Shown: in pieces, positions 1 to 6,995 of the stretch
Position numbering within the stretch: position 1 is the first letter of the stretch
Layout of the letters: every line of letters starts with the position of its first letter
Origin: Algoriphagus chordae
GTDB lineage: Bacteria; Bacteroidota; Bacteroidia; Cytophagales; Cyclobacteriaceae
Assembly: GCF_003254055.1 (NCBI RefSeq)
Contig: NZ_QKZT01000021.1
Coordinates: forward strand, 2,221-66,220
Direction: 5' to 3'
DNA: 64,000 nt
The notes under the pieces: generated by a model
Databases searched by the model: none
What the model was told of the DNA's origin: nothing
What the model saw: the letters and a program-made list of their open reading frames with translations, nothing else
Made by a program: the position numbers and the translations under genes

Positions 1-37
1 GTCTTAATCCTTATTGTAATGGATGATACTTTTTGAG
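1..37. CRISPR. Probable single CRISPR repeat at window edge
   Basis: The first 37 bases begin GTCTTAATCC and contain ATCCTTA (7-13) and TAATGGAT (17-24), which pair as a 7-bp stem with one bulged T and a TTG loop. The GTCTTAATCC...GGAT layout resembles type III repeats of Bacteroidota (recalled pattern, not searched). It lies 87 bases past the cas2 stop codon, where an array is expected. Only one copy is visible, so repeat length and orientation cannot be proven; any array would continue to the left of base 1. The sequence from 38 to 123 is AT-rich, has no ORF and would be leader or trailer. Confidence 0.5.
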
Positions 38-123
38 GCCTTGTGCCGTCATTTTATTGATTATCAATCGCTTATTTTCTATTTCTGTATACTTTCTCTT
101 CATTTTCTCAATAATAAAGGTTC

Positions 124-624
124 CTAATTTACAAAAAACACTGTGTTTGGCGGATCCACGATCTGCTCGATGTTTACGTTCTGACCTATCAACTTCATGC
201 TCCTAGCATCTGAGATATTCATCGGTACTAAGATGATGCTGTCCTGATTTTCATACACCTCATTGATCTCTGCTAGGGTCTTGTTGATCTCATCAAATAG
301 CTTATGATCTGAATGGCATAAAAATACACTTTTCTGTACCCGCACACAACCCTTCTGAAGTAAGTACTTGGCAACTAGCGTTCTTACTTTGTTGTTTTGA
401 ATGTCGTAGAGTATCAGGTAATTCATGGTTGTGCTTTTGATGGGTTTGTCTCGGAGAATTCCAAGTATTTTTTTGATCCGCTCGGGCAGAGGCAATACGG
501 CATCTTGCGCTGATTCTGAGTCATCGGTGTCAGGTTCAAGGGTCCTGTGTAGTCCTGCCTTACGGATTTTATCGATCTTTTCTTTCAGATCAAATTTTCG
601 TTGCTTGGGTTTAGCCATGCGCAA
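124..624 (-). CDS. cas2: Cas2 with N-terminal extension
   Basis: CRISPR adaptation protein; Cas2 dimers bridge two Cas1 dimers to integrate spacers. The canonical Cas2 ferredoxin core begins at residue 67 (MNYLILYDIQNNK, with the usual acidic residue D74) and runs about 100 residues to the C-terminus. Ahead of it are 66 extra residues that are basic at first and then acidic. The full reading frame starts at 624, or at a second ATG at 618, and overlaps the end of the preceding primase-like gene, as expected for translational coupling, so the extension is probably real. An internal ATG at 426 would give a normal-length Cas2. It is the last gene of the minus-strand cas operon and faces the probable array. 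Confidence 0.85.
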   Translation of the reverse strand: MRMAKPKQRKFDLKEKIDKIRKAGLHRTLEPDTDDSESAQDAVLPLPERIKKILGILRDKPIKSTTMNYLILYDIQNNKVRTLVAKYLLQKGCVRVQKSVFLCHSDHKLFDEINKTLAEINEVYENQDSIILVPMNISDARSMKLIGQNVNIEQIVDPPNTVFFVN

Positions 625-1648
625 ATAGTGGGTTGATCGTACTATCTAAATAGACCACTACTTCTTTGGCTAATGCCTTATCACTTCCGGTTTTGGTAGT
701 AGCCACAAAACTCAAGCCCTTGCGCCCAAGGAACACGTTGATCTCCGCCCAGACGTTTACATTGCGACTAGCAATTCTACATTTTCTACCATAAGAGATA
801 GGATCAACCTGAACCATAGCGAGTTCCACTTCCAGCAACACTTCCTTCATCTGAGTGACAATATCTTCTAATTCCTCTGGCTGCACATAGTCTTTGACTC
901 TAGGGGCTCTAGTTTTCATTCCCATTTTTTCTCTTATCCTCATGATGGCATCATCAGGAAGTGCTTTGACCGCAGAATCAGTCAAGGCAGATGGGGATTC
1001 TTTGCGAATAGATTCAGCCTCTTTGATTGCAGACCTAAGCTCATCTAGGGCAAATAAATCTTCTTTTTTGAGGTAGTCAGACGCGATCACTGGTTCGGCT
1101 TCAGGATTGTAATAAGCCTTGGGATCGAAACTCACAAAACAACAACGAGAGACATCGTGGGTTTTGATATCAAGTACCTCCTGCAGCTGGTAAACAGCTT
1201 GTAACTTGAGACCAAAAGATTTGTAGAAAGCTGCATAGTAAGCCGAATCGTTGATTGGCTGATCCAATCGAAAGAACACCTTTAGTCCATCGCCACTGGG
1301 CGAAGCATAGAGTAGCTCTACTCTACTGTCTTGCTGGAATTGGGCTCGCATCTCATCCAGCTCAATTCCTGATTCGGAAAGGTGATCTAGGTCTAGTATA
1401 AATCGCTCTGTCTGAATGAAGTTTTCCTTTCTTCTCACTTTAGGATGAAAATCAGCACATACTACATAGGGTAGCGCTGTCTTTTGTTTGCGATACTGAG
1501 CAGGGTCTATTCCGCGGATGGCCTGAAGTCGACGCTGTAAAATAGCTACTTCACCTTCAGAATTGAGTAGTGCTTTGTGAAATTTGGCTAGGCTTACATC
1601 CTGAAGCTGATCTCCTGCCTGGGTGACATGTTTACCGAGTCTAATCAT
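611..1648 (-). CDS. CRISPR-associated BT4734/VirE-N (AEP primase-polymerase fold) protein
   Basis: This 345-residue protein lies between cas1 and cas2 and overlaps both (4 bases with cas1). Residues about 60-200 match the BT4734-like N-terminal domain (PF08800), a member of the archaeo-eukaryotic primase superfamily: motif I is ILDLDH (D86, D88), motif II is SPSGDGLK (116-123), and the stretch from D160 through SRCCFVSFDP (168-177) is the family's third conserved block. The histidine usual in motif II is replaced by K123. Residues about 230-345 form an unassigned domain. Standalone PF08800 proteins are often fused to helicases or VirE domains; this one is not. The context suggests a role in making or finishing DNA during spacer acquisition, analogous to CRISPR-associated primase-polymerases. 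Catalytic activity is inference. Confidence 0.75.
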   Translation of the reverse strand: MIRLGKHVTQAGDQLQDVSLAKFHKALLNSEGEVAILQRRLQAIRGIDPAQYRKQKTALPYVVCADFHPKVRRKENFIQTERFILDLDHLSESGIELDEMRAQFQQDSRVELLYASPSGDGLKVFFRLDQPINDSAYYAAFYKSFGLKLQAVYQLQEVLDIKTHDVSRCCFVSFDPKAYYNPEAEPVIASDYLKKEDLFALDELRSAIKEAESIRKESPSALTDSAVKALPDDAIMRIREKMGMKTRAPRVKDYVQPEELEDIVTQMKEVLLEVELAMVQVDPISYGRKCRIASRNVNVWAEINVFLGRKGLSFVATTKTGSDKALAKEVVVYLDSTINPLFAHG

Positions 1649-2640
1649 GATTCTGCAAATTTTAGAAAATGCTGAGCCAATGCCTGCATTTGGAGGTCAA
1701 TATGGCTTTGGCGACTAACTGTACGATTGCCCAATGGTATAATTTCGCCTAGGTAATCATTGACAGATTGGATAAGGATCCGCTTCGCCAATGGAGAGAG
1801 AAGCACAGCATCATTTAGTTCATTGCGTTCAAATGCCTCTCCCGGAATGGCTTCCTGAGTAGTGAGCTGTATCACCACATAATCCATCCAAGGCCTATAT
1901 TTCTCAATGGCATCATATACCAGTGCGGGGCGGTTGTGCTCATCCCTATGGAATATACCTACATAGGGATCAATACCAGCCTTGATCAGCGCTCCTTCTA
2001 TTTTGCCATAAAGCATCCCATAGGAATAATTGAGCAGGGCATTGAATGGATCCTTGGCAGGCATTCTATCTCGGCCTTCAAACCTATACTGCTCAGGCAT
2101 AATGGAGGCTATGGCCTGGAAATACCTTTTGGAAGCAGCTCCCTCCCAGCCTCTTAGCGTCGGTGCAATATCTGAAAGGTGCTCAGCAGCGATACCATCG
2201 ATCTTATCCTTGTAATCTTCGATAGAATTGATTGCACTTTTGATGATATTAAATGCGGGCAAGACCTCCTTCTCAGGCTGTACCGTAAGCAAGAGCGCTA
2301 CCTGGGCATCTAGCTTTTCGAAGATCATTTTCTTCACCCAAGGTATTACTGCTGGAGAATAAAGAAAATTGAGTTGCGCCCGGCGAATATTAGAAATACT
2401 ACCATATTTGACAGACCAAACCCTGCCCTCAGGAGTACCCATATCATTGACAAACAAGACATCAACCTGATGATGTATGGCTAAGATAATTGCATCAGAA
2501 GTGATCCGAGCTGCCTTGGAGATACTGATGGTCTTCACTAGATCTGGAGGAAAGGATTGTTTGCCTTCAGCTGTCTGAACGACAAATAGTCCATTTTCCT
2601 TGATCAAAGTGGCTCCAAAGCTATTGATGACAAGGTTCAT
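1645..2640 (-). CDS. cas1: Cas1 spacer integrase
   Basis: Cas1 is the integrase of CRISPR adaptation. The protein is 331 residues, normal for the family, with the metal-binding residues in place: E166 in RGWEGAASKRYF, H231 in GIFHRDEHNRPAL, and D243/E246 in VYDAIEKYRPW. There is no fused reverse transcriptase or Cas4. The ATG at 2640 follows a 176-base gap after the helicase gene, the largest gap in the operon, and a 17-bp palindrome lies 19 bases upstream, so this part may have its own promoter. The 3' end overlaps the primase-like gene by 4 bases. Confidence 0.93.
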   Translation of the reverse strand: MNLVINSFGATLIKENGLFVVQTAEGKQSFPPDLVKTISISKAARITSDAIILAIHHQVDVLFVNDMGTPEGRVWSVKYGSISNIRRAQLNFLYSPAVIPWVKKMIFEKLDAQVALLLTVQPEKEVLPAFNIIKSAINSIEDYKDKIDGIAAEHLSDIAPTLRGWEGAASKRYFQAIASIMPEQYRFEGRDRMPAKDPFNALLNYSYGMLYGKIEGALIKAGIDPYVGIFHRDEHNRPALVYDAIEKYRPWMDYVVIQLTTQEAIPGEAFERNELNDAVLLSPLAKRILIQSVNDYLGEIIPLGNRTVSRQSHIDLQMQALAQHFLKFAES

Positions 2641-2658
2641 GATTTTAGGAGTTTTGAT

Positions 2659-2675
2659 TTAAACAGTCTGTTTAA
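2659..2675. promoter_or_regulatory. 17-bp palindrome upstream of cas1
   Basis: TTAAACAG-T-CTGTTTAA is a perfect inverted repeat with a one-base centre, 19 bases before the cas1 ATG in the only sizeable gap before the adaptation genes. Its size and place suit an operator for a dimeric repressor. No regulator gene is seen in the cas locus, so this is a structural observation only. Confidence 0.4.
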
Positions 2676-2816
2676 CAAGATAATTGTTCACTATTACCTA
2701 GCGCCAAAACTTTAGGTGGCTAGTATTTTATAAACCAGATTCTCATCCACCGCACAAGTCGCATCAATCTTGCTATCATTGAAAATAAAGAAACTGACAT
2801 ATGCATCGATAATATA

Positions 2817-4226
2817 CTATACAATCCACCAGTCTTTGACCAAGTGAAGATGTTCCTTGGCCCGCGTCACTCCGGTGTACCACCAGCGCAAGACGGATCT
2901 CGGGGATTGTACATACATGGCTTTGTTGAGGAAAAAGAATACATGATCCCATTCACCTCCTTGGCTCTTGTGACAGGTGACCGCATAGCCAAAGTTGGCT
3001 CTTAGGCTATTGAGGTAAGGATCCGTACGCATCGCTTCAAAAAAGGCTGTTGACTTTGCTTTTACTTCCTTGGCTCTCATCCTTCTACTAAAATCTATCA
3101 TCAAGGCACGCTGTTGATCGTTACTGAGATTTGGTTTCCCATTCTGCAGTGGTTCTAAGCAAAGTAAGGTCTGATGCTGCACACCTGTCAGTTTTGCCTC
3201 TACCTGTACCTCTTGAAAATACATACCGCAGTGGGTTCGAACTTCTCCAAGCTGGGTTACTTCCACAAAGTCCCCATTGGTCAGCGGTACACGGTAGTTA
3301 TTTTGTGATACCATGAGCAAGTCTCCATTTTGAAGCGGAGCATTCGCATTGCCATAGATCTTCTGCCTTACCAGCTCATTGATATCCTTCACATTACTAT
3401 TGCTGATACACACTGCGATAGAATCATCGTGTCCATGCTGAGTCAGATGAGCTAGGTACTGAGCTTTCATTTGCTCATAGCTATGTAGGTGGATTTCTTT
3501 TGCTTCTCTGGCTGGGAGTTTCACCCATTTTGGTAGACTGCTTTTATAAAATTCTCTTCTCAGCGCCGTGGCAGTTTTGAGAATTGGGTTTTGGGCTTTT
3601 TGTCTCAAAATTTGGGTCATCTCAAAGCTGCGGATTTTTCTACCCTGAAGCCGAAACCAATTTTCATCCAAGGCAGGACTGGTTTCCATACCTATGGGAG
3701 GCAGTTGGCAAGGATCTCCCGAAAGGATCAATTTATTGTCGCCTACCATGCGCATCAGGTCGGTCAGCAAATGGCCAGATCCAAAGTGCGCATAGCTCGT
3801 GGCTTCTGTATTGGCATCGCCTATCATCGAAGCTTCATCCACTATAAAAAGCTTACGCTCATCAGGGTCAATAATTCTGGCAGAAAAGATCAGGCGCATC
3901 TGCCCGTATGATTCCTCGGCGGGAGCATCCTTGGAGTCCTCAGGCTCGCCATCTATGTCTTTGAACTGATAAAGTGAGGAGTGTATAGTGGTAGTCTTCA
4001 GCCCAGTTTTGGCGCGAAGTACGGCTGCTGCTCTACCCGTAGGAGCCAGCAATTCAAAGTCCTGATCTTTGGAGGCCAGTTCTTTGGCAATGTACTGCAA
4101 GAGAGTCGTTTTGCCCGTACCAGCGTAGCCTTTGAGTATGAATACAGCAGGGCCTTCAAGCTGTAGAAAAGACTCTATTTCCTCTTTTGCTTGAAGTTGG
4201 TGATTGGAAAACTGGATTTCGGACAT
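2817..4226 (-). CDS. RecD-like superfamily 1 DNA helicase in cas operon
   Basis: ATP-dependent helicase of the RecD/AAA_30 type, 469 residues. Walker A is GYAGTGKTT (33-41), Walker B is FIVDEAS (127-133), motif III is LSGDPCQLPP, and a UvrD_C_2-type end contains GYAVTCHKSQGGEWD. Similar standalone helicases are common housekeeping genes in Bacteroidota, but here the gene starts two bases after a CRISPR-associated small protein and precedes cas1. That suggests recruitment to the adaptation module, for example to unwind or expose DNA for the neighbouring primase-fold protein. The enzyme class is clear; the CRISPR role is inference from position. Confidence 0.85.
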   Translation of the reverse strand: MSEIQFSNHQLQAKEEIESFLQLEGPAVFILKGYAGTGKTTLLQYIAKELASKDQDFELLAPTGRAAAVLRAKTGLKTTTIHSSLYQFKDIDGEPEDSKDAPAEESYGQMRLIFSARIIDPDERKLFIVDEASMIGDANTEATSYAHFGSGHLLTDLMRMVGDNKLILSGDPCQLPPIGMETSPALDENWFRLQGRKIRSFEMTQILRQKAQNPILKTATALRREFYKSSLPKWVKLPAREAKEIHLHSYEQMKAQYLAHLTQHGHDDSIAVCISNSNVKDINELVRQKIYGNANAPLQNGDLLMVSQNNYRVPLTNGDFVEVTQLGEVRTHCGMYFQEVQVEAKLTGVQHQTLLCLEPLQNGKPNLSNDQQRALMIDFSRRMRAKEVKAKSTAFFEAMRTDPYLNSLRANFGYAVTCHKSQGGEWDHVFFFLNKAMYVQSPRSVLRWWYTGVTRAKEHLHLVKDWWIV

Positions 4227-4228
4227 GA

Positions 4229-4576
4229 CTAGTAGGATCTAAATTGGACAAATTCAAATTTGGAGACTTTGGTACCATCAGACATTTCCTGCGTATTGCG
4301 TGAAGTGGTACTGGCGATACAGGTGACTCCATGTGATTTCAGCAGTTCGATGAGTTTGAACGAAAAGGTCAGCTCACCCATGACATGGACAGCATTAGGA
4401 TTGATTTCGAGGATTTGGCTTAGATACTGTTGCGCAAGCATGTCAATCTCCTGCTCATCGGCAGTTGGGTCAATTGGAGGAAAGGGAAGATCTTGAATCA
4501 CTCCCCATTGCTGAGCAATCTTAATTTGATTTTCTGGCCATGAGGCTGAAGGGTGGTTGGAGAAGTTGAGGAGCAT
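4229..4576 (-). CDS. Small CRISPR-associated protein, possible ring nuclease (Csx15/16/20-like)
   Basis: A 115-residue protein starting MLLNFSNHPSASWP, with a central NAVHVMGELTFSF strand-turn, a CIASTTSR motif and a FEFVQFRSY end. The alternating strands and helices suggest a compact Rossmann-like fold. The N-terminal 'LLNFSxHP' resembles Csx15-type proteins, which belong with Csx16 and Csx20 to the CARF-related group proposed or shown to degrade cyclic oligoadenylate. It lies directly after the CARF effectors csx1 and card1, which fits a role in switching off signalling. The exact family assignment is from memory of patterns and is tentative. Confidence 0.5.
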   Translation of the reverse strand: MLLNFSNHPSASWPENQIKIAQQWGVIQDLPFPPIDPTADEQEIDMLAQQYLSQILEINPNAVHVMGELTFSFKLIELLKSHGVTCIASTTSRNTQEMSDGTKVSKFEFVQFRSY

Positions 4577-4581
4577 GGAGA

Positions 4582-5841
4582 CTATAGTAGATTTAAAAAT
4601 TGTTCATATCTCTTTACAAGCGATTTTTTCATCCCATCATAAGTCTTGGGAGCTTCTCTAAACCCTGCATGATTTACATCATTTCTTATCGAGCTTTTAA
4701 TGTCATTTACTAAACATTTTAAGGCTTTGTAATTGTCTAATAGATATACAGTGGGTACAACATCTTTTTCAACAAAAGATAATTTTTGGTATTTTTCTAT
4801 TTGTTTAATATTTGGGTTGTTTGGATCGAGATACATATATCGATAACTCCCTTCAGCTACCGAAAGTGCGGCTGAGACAAAGCCTCTAACATCAGGATTT
4901 TGCATCAATTTTCCCTTGCCAATCTTCACAAGCACGTAAGTAGTTGCAAATTCTTCTAGGAGAGTAGCACCTTGTTGAATCAAACCATTATCAATACACC
5001 ACTTCACTGCATTAAGACCGTTAATGATGGAATTTTCCTGATACTCATCGAAATGACTTTTTACTCTTTTAAGTATATATTTTAAAGGGTCATTTACTTT
5101 CAAATCTAAAGTTTGAAGTTCTTTTTGAATTGCTAATTGTGTGGTACCTTTAAAAATTTCTGGCCCTCTATTTACAAGAATTTCCTTTGAAAATTGTGAA
5201 ATAGAATCTTTTAAATTAAAATAATCAGTATCCTCTATAAGATCTGAAAGCATAAGACCGTTACCAGTTTTTAAAAATTGATTAGCAGCATTAGTCCAAT
5301 CTTGAATAGCTGAAAAGGATTTTAAATCCCATACCGGTGTATAAGATAGGCCCCCTACAGTTTCTCTCGCATCGTATGCACCATAATAAACACCTTGAAC
5401 TTTTATATTTTTGAGAAATTTCGCATAGTTCAATAGGACTATTGCAAGCATAGGCAAGGACCTAAACCCATGCGTAATATCGAAAAAAACTTCATCATGG
5501 TCTTCAAGTTGATCAAACACAACTTTGAATATTTTCCAAATTTGCTCTTGACTAGTCCCACTAGGTATTTCATAATTACTATCACCAAACTCTTTATTAA
5601 TTTTAGATAAAGAGCATTTAAGACCTTTGTTAAAATCATTGATATTCCAATTTTGATAAGCTTCTTTTGTAAGAAAAATTATTGGCTTAATATCATGAAT
5701 ATCATTAGAAATTAAATGTTTTAAAATAGCTTCTTGAATAAAGGGAGTTTTAAAGCTATTGTCTTTTTTTTGATCGAAGAAATAATCTGTTTCTTGATAT
5801 TTCCCTAATCCCAAAAACGATAAAAATACTTTCCTAGCCAT
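4582..5841 (-). CDS. csx1: Csx1-family CARF-HEPN ribonuclease
   Basis: Ancillary RNase of type III CRISPR immunity, activated by cyclic oligoadenylate made by Cas10. The N-terminus MARKVFLSFLGLGKY and the block FFDITHGFRSLPML are typical of the Csx1/Csx2 (TIGR02221) CARF domain. The C-terminus carries the HEPN catalytic motif R-x4-H as RNDVNH (R386-H391 of 419). The start was set at 5841, giving MARK..., because the longer frame to 5895 adds 18 residues inside the upstream gene; with this choice the gene starts 4 bases after the card1 stop. Base composition is markedly AT-rich (two sampled 60-base lines have 27% and 30% G+C) compared with cas1 and the helicase. Confidence 0.88.
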   Translation of the reverse strand: MARKVFLSFLGLGKYQETDYFFDQKKDNSFKTPFIQEAILKHLISNDIHDIKPIIFLTKEAYQNWNINDFNKGLKCSLSKINKEFGDSNYEIPSGTSQEQIWKIFKVVFDQLEDHDEVFFDITHGFRSLPMLAIVLLNYAKFLKNIKVQGVYYGAYDARETVGGLSYTPVWDLKSFSAIQDWTNAANQFLKTGNGLMLSDLIEDTDYFNLKDSISQFSKEILVNRGPEIFKGTTQLAIQKELQTLDLKVNDPLKYILKRVKSHFDEYQENSIINGLNAVKWCIDNGLIQQGATLLEEFATTYVLVKIGKGKLMQNPDVRGFVSAALSVAEGSYRYMYLDPNNPNIKQIEKYQKLSFVEKDVVPTVYLLDNYKALKCLVNDIKSSIRNDVNHAGFREAPKTYDGMKKSLVKRYEQFLNLL

Positions 5842-5845
5842 AGCG

Positions 5846-6916
5846 TTAAGAGTTAAATTTTTTAATGAGTTGATCGATTTTGTATGCCTCATCATTTCTA
5901 AGGAGGTCTTTACCTGATTCCTTTCGGAAATGCTCGATCTCTAGGATTTTGACTACGCCGAGATTGTGACGCAGTATATCCAATTGATCCTTTGCCTGAG
6001 AATCTTCAGTAAACTCACCTAGGTAGGCAAAATACTTTTTACACTGAAGCCCAAAATTCTGAGTCAGTGAAGAAAGCTTAAATAGCGGTTGTGATATTCT
6101 ATTTGTTTTCAATTTTCCCGAAGGATACACCTTGCACTCAAAGACATAGAGGTCATTCTGATAGATAAACATCACATCAAACTCATTATCCTTATCCAAG
6201 AGACTTGGGTTATCTTTTCGTTTGATACCTACATTGAATGCAATCTGGCTTGGAGCAAGCTTGAGTGTTTGCTTGAAGTGATCGTATAAGTACCATTCAA
6301 ACCAAGTTCCCATGAGGTAGTTTTTATCTAATTCCTTGTACTCTTGATCTGTGGCAGTGGCTATTTCAGCTACTTTTGCAGGATGCCCGGTTTTTAATAC
6401 CCTCTGAAACAGTTTTTTGGGTGAAGGCTGATATTGAATCAAATCTTCACTAATAGACATTTCAAAACCATAGGCTTCGAGGTATTCTTTTAGGGAAATT
6501 GAAATCGATGTTTTTTTAGGGATTTGTTTTATCTCTGGATAAAGCTGCTGATAGGTAGATGAACCTATAGGAGCATAAAACATGTCAGCATCAAAAAACT
6601 GGAGTTGCTGGAAGACCATCTGGGACATCAGTTTATTTCCACCAGTGAGGTTGATCAGATATTTTCCTTGCTTAGCAAATTTTGCCTTTGCGAGATCTTC
6701 TTTCGCTTGAGCAGCATCATTGGCATCGATGATTACTGTTCGACACTTATCTAGTGGTAGTGACAGTGCCTCAATGATGTATTGGGTAGCCTGAGTATCT
6801 TCCATCTCTATCGTACTGATAAAGATGAATAATGAATCAGGCTCTCTGAATTGCTTGATAAAGTGCAAGGTTGGGAGAGCCTGTTTGGAGATAATGGAGA
6901 GTAGGGTGCTAGGCAT
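5846..6916 (-). CDS. card1: Card1/Can2-type CARF nuclease (DUF1887)
   Basis: Cyclic-oligoadenylate-activated nuclease, 356 residues. The N-terminal half is a CARF domain with the ligand-loop motif LTGGNK (90-95). The C-terminal half is a PD-(D/E)xK nuclease: E207 in FEWYLYDHF, D247 in NEFDVMF and FECK (259-262). In known Card1/Can2 enzymes this arrangement cuts DNA and/or RNA after binding cA4. It precedes csx1 by 4 bases, so two CARF effectors are co-expressed. A 79-base gap with a hairpin separates it from the interference-complex genes. Confidence 0.85.
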   Translation of the reverse strand: MPSTLLSIISKQALPTLHFIKQFREPDSLFIFISTIEMEDTQATQYIIEALSLPLDKCRTVIIDANDAAQAKEDLAKAKFAKQGKYLINLTGGNKLMSQMVFQQLQFFDADMFYAPIGSSTYQQLYPEIKQIPKKTSISISLKEYLEAYGFEMSISEDLIQYQPSPKKLFQRVLKTGHPAKVAEIATATDQEYKELDKNYLMGTWFEWYLYDHFKQTLKLAPSQIAFNVGIKRKDNPSLLDKDNEFDVMFIYQNDLYVFECKVYPSGKLKTNRISQPLFKLSSLTQNFGLQCKKYFAYLGEFTEDSQAKDQLDILRHNLGVVKILEIEHFRKESGKDLLRNDEAYKIDQLIKKFNS

Positions 6917-6936
6917 TTCAGGTTAAAACGAAACTC

Positions 6937-6970
6937 ATAGCCATCCAGATCATTAGATCAAGATGGCTAT
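6937..6970 (-). terminator. Hairpin between interference genes and CARF effectors
   Basis: ATAGCCATC (6937-6945) and GATGGCTAT (6962-6970) form a perfect 9-bp stem with a 16-base loop in the 79-base gap after the TIGR03986 gene. On the minus strand the following bases are only moderately T-rich (GTTTTAA a little downstream), so it could be a weak terminator, an attenuator or an mRNA processing site that lowers effector expression relative to the complex. Confidence 0.35.
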
Positions 6971-6995
6971 TAGGTAAGTGTGAATAATCCTACGT

